19,328 nucleotides of DNA from Candidatus Pelearchaeum sp. GTDB taxonomy: Archaea; Thermoproteota; Nitrososphaeria_A; Caldarchaeales; Caldarchaeaceae. Below, piece after piece: positions 6,666-13,683 of this stretch. How positions within the stretch are numbered: position 1 is the stretch's first letter; every line of letters begins with the position of its first letter. A program made the translations under genes and the position numbers. The DNA lies in contig WAQC01000073.1 of assembly GCA_015520425.1 (NCBI GenBank), positions 1 to 19,328 on the forward strand, read 5' to 3'. The notes under the pieces were generated by a model that worked only from the letters and a program-made list of their open reading frames with translations, did no database searches and had not been told where the DNA came from.

Positions 6666-7028
6666 CTAAAGCTTTCTCCCAAGTATCACACATTCTTTTT
6701 TGTTTGAGCGTTGTATAGCCCATCTCAGGAGAGGTATTATCGCTTTTCTCAATTCAGCGCCATCATCGGTTAGAGAGTATTCAACGCGGGGAGGAATTTC
6801 GTTGTATGACTTACGATTAACTATCCCCGCCCTCTCCAGCTCCTTAAGGGTATCGGCTAGAGTTTTAGGGCTTATGCCCCTCAACTGATGGAGTATCTCA
6901 TTATACCTAGCCCTCTCCAAGCTTCCTATAACAACTATTATGAGCATAGCCCACTTCTTGCCTATGACGTCAATAACTCCATGAATAGGACACGCATCCA
7001 GCTCCTCTCCATTACTTTCCCGCGGCAT
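6666..7028 (-). CDS. HxlR-family winged-helix transcription regulator
   Basis: The 120-residue protein opens with the family signature CPIHGVIDVIGKKWAMLII (from Cys13). It continues with the winged-helix region ARYNEILHQLRGISPKTLADTLKELERAGIV and a wing ending PPRVEYSLTDDG. HxlR regulators bind DNA as dimers, and Cys13 is the position used as a thiol sensor in HypR-like members; a second Cys lies at 113. It is transcribed divergently from a CcdA/thioredoxin pair, with a 69-base intergenic region holding nested inverted repeats that overlap both TATA boxes. The likely role is redox-responsive control of that pair and of itself. The minus-strand TATA lies about 25 bases before ATG 7028, so the mRNA is probably leaderless. 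Confidence 0.92.
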   Translation of the reverse strand: MPRESNGEELDACPIHGVIDVIGKKWAMLIIVVIGSLERARYNEILHQLRGISPKTLADTLKELERAGIVNRKSYNEIPPRVEYSLTDDGAELRKAIIPLLRWAIQRSNKKECVILGRKL

Positions 7029-7034
7029 AGTTGC

Positions 7035-7073
7035 TTTCTAACTATAAACTTTATAGTATAAATGCTTTAGAAA
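7035..7073. promoter_or_regulatory. Nested palindromic operator between HxlR and CcdA genes
   Basis: The inner dyad is actataaa (7041-7048), a single C, then tttatagt (7050-7057), a perfect match. An outer pair, tttctaa (7035-7041) and ttagaaa (7067-7073), encloses it, and a further actata lies at 7073-7078. The inner dyad supplies the TATA box for the HxlR gene (minus), while tataaat at 7056-7062 serves the CcdA gene (plus). Binding of an HxlR dimer here would block both promoters. Confidence 0.7.
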
Positions 7074-7097
7074 CTATATCTAGACACAGGAGAAGCG

Positions 7098-8207
7098 ATG
7101 GTCAGCCAGATATACGATAGTCGGAAATTGCTCATAGTGTTAATAGTTATGGTGTTCGGTGTCTTCTCCGCATTAATAATTGCTTTGGCTTATACTGCTT
7201 TAACTAGGTCGGTGGTGTTTATTGATGGCGTCCCCTCTTTCTTGGATGCTCCTTCCACTTTTGTTGTGCTTTTGTTGGCTTATGTGGCTGGGGTATCTAT
7301 GATATTCCTGCCATGCACGCTTCCCGCGTTGTTTGTTATAGTTCCCCTAAGCATGGGGCATAAGGTCAGGAAGGGGATTACAATATCTCTATTGTTTGGC
7401 GCTGGGCTTATCACGACAATAAGCCTCTATGGCCTAGCCATAGCTGCTCTGGGCAAGATACTCTACCTAGACCAGCTCACGCTAGCTATGTGGCTCTTGG
7501 CTGGAGTTATGGCATATCTATTCGGGCTCTCAGAGCTGGGATTGTTGAGAATCACGCTCCCAAGCACGGGGGTTGGCGGTGGTATTCTACTAAGAGGCGG
7601 CGATTATCTGAAATCATACCTCATGGGCGTCTTACTTGGGAACGCTGGAATAGGCTGCCCAAACCCCCTCTTCTACCTACTCCTCACATACATAGCAGCA
7701 ACGGCTAGTATAGGATTTGGAGGGGTGCTAGCAGCGTTGCATGGAATTGGTAGGGCTATTCCGCTACTAGCAATATCCGCACTAGGTATATTGGGCTTAG
7801 ATTTGACAAGACGAATAGCGACTAAGCGGGAGACGGTGGCGCGGCTAACTGGCTGGGGGCTTATCATATTCGCAGCCCTAACACTACCTAAGCCACTATT
7901 CGGCCACGCGTGGTGGGAGCTGAGCATAATACACGGTCTCTGGAATACGCTAATAGCAGCTACACTAGGCCAGATGGTGGCAGAGTCGGAAGCCGTAGAA
8001 ACAATACTAGGCGATTTGGGTATTCATAGCCCAGCCGCAATCTACGGGCCTTGGATACTATTCGCCGTCTTGCTTTCAACGCCCTACCTAATACGACAAG
8101 CGGTAGAGAAGAAGGTGGAGATTAACAAGCTAATACTTGTACTGACGTTATTCGTCTTTTCTCTGCTCATGGCTTATACGGGTGAGAACCTACCACACAT
8201 GCATTAA
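7098..8207 (+). CDS. CcdA/DsbD-type membrane thiol-disulfide transporter
   Basis: The 369-residue polytopic protein resembles CcdA, which passes electrons from cytoplasmic thioredoxin across the membrane to extracytoplasmic disulfide partners. The two family cysteines are visible in their usual settings: Cys73 in FLPCTLP and Cys187 in GIGCPNP. About eight to nine hydrophobic segments are seen, with an N-terminal membrane segment (about 10-35) before the core and a C-terminal one near 345-362, making it longer than a minimal CcdA. An aggaga ribosome site precedes the ATG at 7098. A thioredoxin-like gene follows 12 bases after the stop, and the HxlR regulator is divergent, so this looks like a self-contained redox relay. 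A missing cognate could be a cytochrome c maturation or secreted thiol protein elsewhere. Confidence 0.85.
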   Translation: MVSQIYDSRKLLIVLIVMVFGVFSALIIALAYTALTRSVVFIDGVPSFLDAPSTFVVLLLAYVAGVSMIFLPCTLPALFVIVPLSMGHKVRKGITISLLFGAGLITTISLYGLAIAALGKILYLDQLTLAMWLLAGVMAYLFGLSELGLLRITLPSTGVGGGILLRGGDYLKSYLMGVLLGNAGIGCPNPLFYLLLTYIAATASIGFGGVLAALHGIGRAIPLLAISALGILGLDLTRRIATKRETVARLTGWGLIIFAALTLPKPLFGHAWWELSIIHGLWNTLIAATLGQMVAESEAVETILGDLGIHSPAAIYGPWILFAVLLSTPYLIRQAVEKKVEINKLILVLTLFVFSLLMAYTGENLPHMH

Positions 8208-8219
8208 CGGGTGTGAAAC

Positions 8220-8477
8220 ATGGCTAAGCATGTTGAGATTCTAACCTCATCGGGCTGCCAGCGCTGCGAGCAGACAGTAAAAACAATCCAGCGACTTATT
8301 GAGAGTATGAGGGATAAAATCGGCGATATTGAGATTAAGATTATTGACTTAGCCGCAAATCCAGAGATTGCTCTACGATATATGATTATGACAACTCCCG
8401 CAGTTGTGATAGATGGTAAGCTAGCATTCGTAGGCGTTCCCAAGGAGGGGCAGCTTCTAAAGAAATTACTAGAGTAA
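8220..8477 (+). CDS. Small thioredoxin/glutaredoxin-like protein
   Basis: The 85-residue protein is a minimal thioredoxin fold. Strand EILTSSGC leads into the redox motif Cys13-Gln-Arg-Cys16, a helix follows, and Pro60 in TTPAVVIDG is the cis-proline next to the active site. Size and sequence match the archaeal and bacterial small thioredoxin_3/TM0996-like group, not classical thioredoxins of about 105 residues. It has no signal peptide, so it should act in the cytoplasm, most simply as the electron donor for the CcdA protein encoded 12 bases upstream. A ggtgtga ribosome site sits five bases before the ATG. The two genes probably form one transcript. Confidence 0.9.
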   Translation: MAKHVEILTSSGCQRCEQTVKTIQRLIESMRDKIGDIEIKIIDLAANPEIALRYMIMTTPAVVIDGKLAFVGVPKEGQLLKKLLE

Positions 8478-8522
8478 AATCTAATGGAAACTCTAAAAAT
8501 AAGCAACGGCTAGGGTAGGTTC

Positions 8523-9551
8523 ATGAAGGTTGCAGAGTCTATCCTTGACACGATTGGGAACACTCCTTTAATGAAGCTTCGCCGCATTCCTGAGTCTGAG
8601 GGTGTCGGGGCTGAGATTCTGGTTAAGCTGGAGTTCTTCAACCCCACTGGGAGCTTGAAGGATAGGATATACAGGGAGATGATAACCAGGGCTATTGAGC
8701 GGGGAGACCTGGAGCCTGGGATGGAGATACTGGAAGCCTCAACTGGGAATGCTGGAATAGCATGCTCATTCGTCGGCCGCGTCCTCGGATACAAGGTAAC
8801 AGTAGTTATGCCAGAAGGGATGAGCGAGGAGCGGAAGCAGCTGATAAGAGCTTTCGGCGGAGACCTAATGCTCACACCAGGCGGAGAGAGCGATGTGGAC
8901 CTCTGCCTGAAGAAGATAGAGAGCCTAGTCAACGAGCATCCTCGGCGCTACTGGTTCCCCAACCAGTTCAGCAACCCAGACAACCCAGCAGCCCACTACA
9001 AGACCACTGGGCCCGAGATTTGGGAGCAGACTGGGGGTGATGTGGATTGTTTTCTGGCCTCGCAGGGTACTGGGGGCACGCTTACTGGTGTTGGTAGGTT
9101 TCTCAGGGAGAAGAAGAGTGGTGTGAAGCTCTACGCTGTTGAGCCTTCGGAGGCTCCCATAATAGCGCACGGCAGGTGGGGCTCTCACAAGATTGAAGGG
9201 ATAGGCGACGGCTTCATCCCGCGCAACCTAGACCTAAGCATACTGGACGGCGTGATAACAGTCTCCTCGGAGGAGGCGATAAACATGACGCGCCGCCTCA
9301 TAATGGAGGAGGGAATCTTCTGCGGAATATCATCAGGCTGCAACGTTGTTGCCGCGATAAAGCTCGCGAGGAAGCATCCAGAGCTTAGGAGGATTGTTAC
9401 TATGGTGAATGACTCTGGGAATAGGTATTTCTCCACAGAGGTCTTCGGGGTTAAGAAGGAGCTCGTAATCCCTGAGCGCGAGCACCCGCTTGACGAGTAT
9501 AGCCTGAGCCAGCTCCAGAGGTATCAGAGCAGGCTTGAGGTGATAGAGTAA
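8523..9551 (+). CDS. Cysteine synthase-like PLP enzyme (fold type II)
   Basis: The 342 residues follow the O-acetylserine/O-phosphoserine sulfhydrylase pattern. NTPLMKL (about 13-19) comes first, then the PLP lysine Lys46 in NPTGSLKDR, the substrate loop EASTGNAG (71-78), the phosphate loop GTGGTLTGVG and IEGIGDGFIP. The expected reaction is replacement of the serine acetyl or phosphate group by sulfide to give cysteine, but relatives also act on other beta-substituted amino acids. It carries about 35 residues beyond the core at its C-terminus. A TATA-like ctaaaaataa near 8494-8503 gives a short leader. A threonine synthase-like gene starts four bases after its stop, so the two PLP enzymes are translationally linked. 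A role in 2,3-diaminopropionate chemistry is possible given the carbamoyl genes nearby, but unproven. Confidence 0.88.
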   Translation: MKVAESILDTIGNTPLMKLRRIPESEGVGAEILVKLEFFNPTGSLKDRIYREMITRAIERGDLEPGMEILEASTGNAGIACSFVGRVLGYKVTVVMPEGMSEERKQLIRAFGGDLMLTPGGESDVDLCLKKIESLVNEHPRRYWFPNQFSNPDNPAAHYKTTGPEIWEQTGGDVDCFLASQGTGGTLTGVGRFLREKKSGVKLYAVEPSEAPIIAHGRWGSHKIEGIGDGFIPRNLDLSILDGVITVSSEEAINMTRRLIMEEGIFCGISSGCNVVAAIKLARKHPELRRIVTMVNDSGNRYFSTEVFGVKKELVIPEREHPLDEYSLSQLQRYQSRLEVIE

Positions 9552-9554
9552 GCC

Positions 9555-10808
9555 TTGCCATACGTGGTGAGCCTCGTATGCTCTAGGTGTGGCAGGAAAT
9601 ACGAGCCGCGTCAGAATCCCTTGCTGTGCGAGAGGCGCGACCTAGGCAGGCTTGACATAAACTACGACTACGACAGTATAATGGAGAAGCTGGACAGAGA
9701 CGAGATTGAAAGGAGACCACATCTAGGCGTGTGGCGCTACGCCGAGCTTATGCCAGCGGACAAGAGATTCGCCGCGCAGCTAAATGAAGGCAACACACCG
9801 CTCATACGCTCCAAGAGACTTGCCGAGCTCCTCGGAATGAAGAACCTCTACCTCAAAGACGAGACACGCAACCCAACAGCCTCGTTCAAGGATAGGGCCA
9901 TGGCGGTAGGCGCTGCCAAGGCCGCCGAGATGGGCAAGAAAGATGTCGTCATAGCCTCAAGCGGCAACGCAGCCTCATCACTCGCAGCATACTCGGCAGC
10001 GCTAGGTCTGAGATGCTGCGCATTCGTCCCAGAGGATGTCGCACGCGGCAAAGCAGCCCAGCTCCTCCTACTCGGCGCGCGTGTAGTGCGGGTGAAGCAG
10101 ACGGAAGAAGGAAGAGACCCCACAGTCCAGATGATGCTCAAAACAGTTGAGGAGCTGGGCTGGTATCCTTCACCCAGCTTCGGCCCCTTCAACCCCTACC
10201 AGGTTGAGGGCCCTAAGACAATCTCATACGAGGTTGTTGAGCAGCTGGGCTGGCGTTCTCCAGACGCTATACTGGTTCCAACGGGCTCTGGCTGCCTCCT
10301 CACAGGCGTTTGGCGCGGGATACGCGACCTAAACGCTCTGGGAATCGTGGAGGAAACTCCCAGGCTCTTCCCAGTCCAGCCCATGGGAAACCAGCCCCTC
10401 GTGAGAGCGATTAACTCTGGGAAGAGGTTTGAGGAGATAGAGCCTGAGAAATGGCCCAAGTCAATAGCGTCTGGCCTGCTTGACCCATTCCCCTGGGACG
10501 GTGACGCAGCAATGCAGGCGACGCGAAGCTCAGGCGGCGAGGGGGTAGCGGTATCAGACGAAGAAATAATCAATGCAGTGAAGCTCCTAGCATCTAGGGA
10601 GGGAATATTCGCAGAACCATCAGGCGCTGCTGGCCTGGCGGGGCTTAAGAAACTACTGGATGAGGGAAAGATAGACAAGACCGACACGGTGGTCGTGTTG
10701 GTAACGGGCTCAGGGCTTAAGGAGGCTGAGAAAGCTACAAAGCTCTACGGCGAGCCGCCTCTCATAGAGCCGCGCGTGGAGGAGCTTACGAAAGCGCTGA
10801 ACATCTAA
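9555..10808 (+). CDS. thrC: Threonine synthase-like PLP enzyme
   Basis: The 417-residue protein has an N-terminal zinc-ribbon-like stretch and a fold type II PLP domain. The PLP lysine is Lys112 in NPTASFKDRAM, the phosphate-side loop SSGNAASS follows at about 134-141, and GSGCLLTGV lies further on. The standard reaction converts O-phosphohomoserine to threonine. The ribbon is incomplete: Cys9, Cys12 and Cys25 are present, but the expected fourth Cys is missing. The start is TTG at 9555, supported by the ribosome site gaggtgat (9537-9544) ten bases upstream; GTG at 9564 or 9567 are weaker options. It lies in the same unit as the cysteine synthase-like gene and just before carbamate kinase. 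Threonine dehydratase or diaminopropionate lyase activity cannot be ruled out from sequence. Confidence 0.88.
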   Translation: MPYVVSLVCSRCGRKYEPRQNPLLCERRDLGRLDINYDYDSIMEKLDRDEIERRPHLGVWRYAELMPADKRFAAQLNEGNTPLIRSKRLAELLGMKNLYLKDETRNPTASFKDRAMAVGAAKAAEMGKKDVVIASSGNAASSLAAYSAALGLRCCAFVPEDVARGKAAQLLLLGARVVRVKQTEEGRDPTVQMMLKTVEELGWYPSPSFGPFNPYQVEGPKTISYEVVEQLGWRSPDAILVPTGSGCLLTGVWRGIRDLNALGIVEETPRLFPVQPMGNQPLVRAINSGKRFEEIEPEKWPKSIASGLLDPFPWDGDAAMQATRSSGGEGVAVSDEEIINAVKLLASREGIFAEPSGAAGLAGLKKLLDEGKIDKTDTVVVLVTGSGLKEAEKATKLYGEPPLIEPRVEELTKALNI

Positions 10809-10816
10809 GGCATAAT

Positions 10817-10824
10817 TTTTTATT
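10817..10824 (+). promoter_or_regulatory. TATA box of carbamate kinase
   Basis: The T/A tract tttttatt is centred about 26 bases before the ATG at 10847 in the short gap after the threonine synthase-like gene. It predicts a leaderless transcript, so carbamate kinase can be expressed separately from the PLP enzyme pair. Confidence 0.5.
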
Positions 10825-10846
10825 GAGTAGTTGAGCAGTCTCCCGC

Positions 10847-11812
10847 ATGAATGAACGTAATGATGGTGAGCTTATCGTAATCGCTCTTGGTGGTAACGCT
10901 CTACTGCGACGTGGTGAGAAGGGCTCCTTTGCTGAGCAGTATAGGAACGTGGAGACGACCTCGCGGTATCTGGCAGACCTAGTAGAGAGGGGCTACAACC
11001 TAGTCATAACGCATGGTAACGGCCCGCAGGTTGGTGCCACGCTCCTACGCCACGACGCTGGCAGCAAGATGTACGACATACCCCCATTCCCGATGGATGT
11101 ATGCGGCGCGGAGACGCAGGGCTTCATAGGCTACATGATACAGCAAGCCCTCAGGAACGAGCTGAAGAGACGCGGAATAGACAAGTACGTGATAACAGTG
11201 GTTACGCGCGTAATCGTTGATAGAGACGACCCCGCCTTCGCCAATCCGACGAAGCCGATAGGCCCGTTCTACAGTAGGGAGGAGATGGAGAAGATTAGGG
11301 AGGCGCATCCTGAGTATGTGTTTAAGGAGGATAAGGCTCGCGGTGGCTGGAGGCGTGTAGTACCATCGCCAGACCCCAAGATAATTGCTGAGCGGCACGC
11401 GATAAGGACGTTGGTTGACGCTGGGTTTATCGTAGTAGCAAGCGGCGGCGGTGGGATTCCGATAGTTGAGGAAGATGGACGGGCGCGTGGGGTTGAGGCG
11501 GTGATAGACAAAGACCTAGCTGGCCAGCGCCTCGCGAGTCTCATAGGAGCTAGCAGGTTCATAATACTAACCGACGTGGATGCCGCATACATAAACTACG
11601 GGACGCCACAGCAGAAGAAGCTAACCCAGCTAAAGGTAGGCGAGGCCAGGAGATACTATGAGGAAGGACACTTCGCCGCTGGCAGTATGGGGCCGAAGGT
11701 CTTGGCAGCGATACGCTTCGTTGAGGCAGGCGGTAAAGAGGCTATTATAGCCGAGCTCTCTCAGGTGAGGGAAGCGCTTGAAGGCAGGGCTGGGACGCAT
11801 ATACTGCCCTAA
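10847..11812 (+). CDS. arcC: Carbamate kinase
   Basis: This enzyme catalyses the reversible reaction of carbamoyl phosphate and ADP to carbamate and ATP in the cytoplasm; in catabolic settings it is the ATP-yielding step. The 321 residues fit the usual length of about 310-315. Family landmarks are IALGGNALL (12-20), THGNGPQVG (55-63), the VASGGGGIP segment and VIDKDLAGQRLA, and the C-terminal half contains ILTDVDAAYINYG and GSMGPKVLAAIRFVEAGG. The gene is convergent with carbamoyltransferase 2, whose stop is four bases inside its own end, and the first carbamoyltransferase lies about 4 kb upstream. That makes a complete carbamoyl phosphate harvesting set. No arginine deiminase is present in the window. 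Confidence 0.95.
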   Translation: MNERNDGELIVIALGGNALLRRGEKGSFAEQYRNVETTSRYLADLVERGYNLVITHGNGPQVGATLLRHDAGSKMYDIPPFPMDVCGAETQGFIGYMIQQALRNELKRRGIDKYVITVVTRVIVDRDDPAFANPTKPIGPFYSREEMEKIREAHPEYVFKEDKARGGWRRVVPSPDPKIIAERHAIRTLVDAGFIVVASGGGGIPIVEEDGRARGVEAVIDKDLAGQRLASLIGASRFIILTDVDAAYINYGTPQQKKLTQLKVGEARRYYEEGHFAAGSMGPKVLAAIRFVEAGGKEAIIAELSQVREALEGRAGTHILP

Positions 11813-12834
11813 TCAACATCCCCAGCGAGCAGCGCCAGTATAGCAGCCCTGACGTAGAGCAGGTTCTCCGCCTGGTCGTAGATTACGCTTCTACTACTAT
11901 CCATCACATCGTCATCCGCTTCCTGGCCGCGAAAGACTGGGAGAACATGCGTGATTATTCCGCGCCTATCCATCAAGTCTGCCAACTCGCGCGTGAGCCT
12001 CCAGTCCCTATACCTGTTGTGCAGCTCCAGCTCGCGCTCTTTACCGAATCTGTTGAGGCCTGTTAAGACGCATTCGTGGCTTGCCCAGCTTCGCGGGAAT
12101 ACTACATGCGCTCCCTGCATCGCTGCCTTTAGGTCGTGGGTTATCTCCAGCCCGCCTCCAGAGTCTCGCGCGTTCTCGCGCGCCTGCTCAACCAGCTTCT
12201 CATCTATGTCAAAGCCAGGCGGGTATGCCAGAACAACATCCATCCCATACCGCGTGGCTATCAGCATCTCATCCTGAACACTCCCCCAACTCCTTATCTT
12301 ATCACTGTAAGCCCACATGATAACATACTTCTTCCCAGCTATATTTCCCCCGAACTTCTCCATGATAGTGAATATATCCGCCATAGCCTGCGTTGGGTGA
12401 TACATGTCATCGGCCATGTTGATTACAGGTATCTTGGCATGCTGGGCGTATTCGCGTATCGTTGCATTACCACGCCCATACACGTAGTCAACGGCTGACT
12501 CAAGTATCCTAATCCCTAGAGCGTGGCCGAACCGTTCATACATCTTCGCTATGTCCTTCACCGCCTCGCCCTCAGCCCCGCGCGTGGTTGCGAAGTCTAT
12601 AAACTGCGCATGGCCGCCCAACATGGTCGCGGCAGCCTCAAAACTCGCCCTAGTCCTCGTTGAGGTATTGTAGAACAGCATGAAGAAGGTCTTATTCTTA
12701 AAGAGCTCTGGAACATTCCCAGCATAGCGCCACTGCTTAATGCTACGCGCAAGGTCAAGGGCCAGGCTTATCTCCTCAACATCCCACTCCTGAGTAGAAA
12801 TCAAGTCCTTCCCATGAATATCTGCCACTGTCAT
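11809..12834 (-). CDS. AOTCase/YgeW-type carbamoyltransferase (copy 2)
   Basis: This is a second, clearly paralogous carbamoyltransferase of 341 residues. Carbamoyl-phosphate motifs are STRTR (58-62) and YHPTQ (145-149). The loop that carries SMG in ornithine enzymes reads FPRSW (246-250), and the HCLP motif reads HVLP (296-299). It shares with copy 1 the strings FMLFYN, LGGHA and GMDVVLA-PPGF but differs in the first motif and around the substrate loop, so the two probably take different carbamoyl acceptors or act in sequence. A gtgat ribosome site lies about nine bases before the ATG. It is convergent with carbamate kinase, overlapping by four bases. Being on the opposite strand from carbamate kinase, it needs its own promoter, for which only a weak TATA candidate (near 12870) is seen. 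Confidence 0.88.
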   Translation of the reverse strand: MTVADIHGKDLISTQEWDVEEISLALDLARSIKQWRYAGNVPELFKNKTFFMLFYNTSTRTRASFEAAATMLGGHAQFIDFATTRGAEGEAVKDIAKMYERFGHALGIRILESAVDYVYGRGNATIREYAQHAKIPVINMADDMYHPTQAMADIFTIMEKFGGNIAGKKYVIMWAYSDKIRSWGSVQDEMLIATRYGMDVVLAYPPGFDIDEKLVEQARENARDSGGGLEITHDLKAAMQGAHVVFPRSWASHECVLTGLNRFGKERELELHNRYRDWRLTRELADLMDRRGIITHVLPVFRGQEADDDVMDSSRSVIYDQAENLLYVRAAILALLAGDVD

Positions 12835-12945
12835 ATCGCCAATATCACGTTAATAGCTCCTCATAAGGCTACTTTAGACCGATAGCATGATAACGAGGAC
12901 TATTCACGGAAGTTTCCACAGTTTTCTGTTGTTTGTTTTAATAAC

Positions 12946-12962
12946 GTTAATATAGCATTAAC
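12946..12962. promoter_or_regulatory. Inverted repeat at the vapBC promoter
   Basis: The arms gttaat (12946-12951) and attaac (12957-12962) flank atagc and cover the TATA-like taatatag. VapBC complexes usually bind a short dyad at their own promoter, so this is a plausible autoregulatory site. A nine-base copy, acgttaata, also occurs at 12847-12855 upstream of the divergent carbamoyltransferase 2. Confidence 0.45.
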
Positions 12963-12986
12963 AAGATGTATCGTAATAGCTGCATT

Positions 12987-13214
12987 ATGAGTAGCGTAGT
13001 TATTAATGTTCGGATTCCACGTGGTCTTAAGGAAGAAGCTGAGAAGCTCGGGATTAACATAGATGAGGTGGCTAGACGGGCGTTGGAGGAGGAGGTCATA
13101 AAAGCAAAGTATAGAGAGGCGCGTGATGCCGCCAAAGAGCTTGGCAGATTCTTTGCAAGGAGGAGTCCAGAGGAGTGGACGGAGATAATCAAAGAAGGCA
13201 GGAAAGGCAGGTAA
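12987..13214 (+). CDS. vapB: VapB-type antitoxin
   Basis: The 75-residue protein begins MSSVVINVRIPRGLKEEAEKLG, a ribbon-helix-helix (CopG/VapB-like) N-terminal strand and first helix. INIDEVARRALEEEV then supplies the second helix. The highly charged C-terminal tail, ending in EEWTEIIKEGRKGR, is the part that normally threads along the toxin. The start is placed at ATG 12987, about 35 bases after the TATA-like element; ATG 12966 would add seven non-conserved residues and lies too near that TATA. The toxin gene overlaps its last 40 bases, the usual arrangement for translational coupling. It should neutralise the adjacent PIN toxin and repress the shared promoter. Confidence 0.85.
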   Translation: MSSVVINVRIPRGLKEEAEKLGINIDEVARRALEEEVIKAKYREARDAAKELGRFFARRSPEEWTEIIKEGRKGR

Positions 13215-13624
13215 GACAGGTCTTTGACGCCAGCTCTATAATAACAGCTCTAATTCATCTCAGAGAAAAGGCCATAGACATTCTTAACAGACAGTATACA
13301 CCATCCCTAGCATACTATGAAATAGGTAATGCTATCTGGAAAGATATAGTCCTTAAGAAAGGGAAAGAAGAAATTGACGCAGCGAATATCATGAACTTAC
13401 TATCAAATATTATTAGTCATATGTGGATTTATGAAATTAGAACTGCTGAAGACCTTTCCTCAACACTAAAACTAGCAATAGAACTTAAGATAACATTCTA
13501 TGATGCATCATATATTTATCTGGCTAAAAAGTTTAATGCTTTTCTTGTATCAGAAGATAGGGAACTTAGAAATAAGGCTAGAAGCGTAGCTGTAAAAGCG
13601 TTTTCTATCTTAGACCTGTGTTGA
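13175..13624 (+). CDS. vapC: VapC-type PIN-domain ribonuclease toxin
   Basis: The 149-residue protein carries the four acidic PIN residues: Asp18 (FDASS), Glu49 (YYEIGNAIWK), Asp110 (FYDASYIYLA) and Asp128 (LVSEDRELR). They coordinate Mg for RNA cleavage, commonly of tRNA or rRNA in VapC relatives. The start GTG at 13175 lies inside the antitoxin gene and is preceded by a good aaggaggag ribosome site about nine bases away. The first 15 residues, translated from the overlap, precede the normal PIN start and may be non-essential. The gene is visibly more AT-rich than everything around it, with many AAA, ATA and AAT codons, which suggests recent acquisition. Its last bases overlap the annotated-frame extension of the hydroxylase small subunit. 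Confidence 0.9.
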   Translation: MDGDNQRRQERQVRQVFDASSIITALIHLREKAIDILNRQYTPSLAYYEIGNAIWKDIVLKKGKEEIDAANIMNLLSNIISHMWIYEIRTAEDLSSTLKLAIELKITFYDASYIYLAKKFNAFLVSEDRELRNKARSVAVKAFSILDLC

Positions 13625-13653
13625 TCTTCAAATTCCGCTCTATTTCCAAAGTA

Positions 13654-13662
13654 TTAATATTA
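13654..13662 (+). promoter_or_regulatory. TATA box of the molybdenum hydroxylase operon
   Basis: The sequence ttaatatta is centred about 26 bases before the GTG at 13684. This is the archaeal spacing for a leaderless transcript, and it supports that GTG as the true start of the small subunit. Confidence 0.5.
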
Positions 13663-13683
13663 AGGTCTGGGGAGAATCTCTAC

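Noticed and set aside
12835..12945. Insertion-sequence end or attachment site next to vapBC.
   Set aside because: No terminal inverted repeats, target duplication or tRNA fragment could be seen; only the short acgttaata repeat is present.
13618..13683. Longer N-terminus for the hydroxylase small subunit from GTG 13618.
   Set aside because: The extension overlaps the vapC stop and a TATA-like element, adds 22 unconserved residues and exceeds the usual subunit length.
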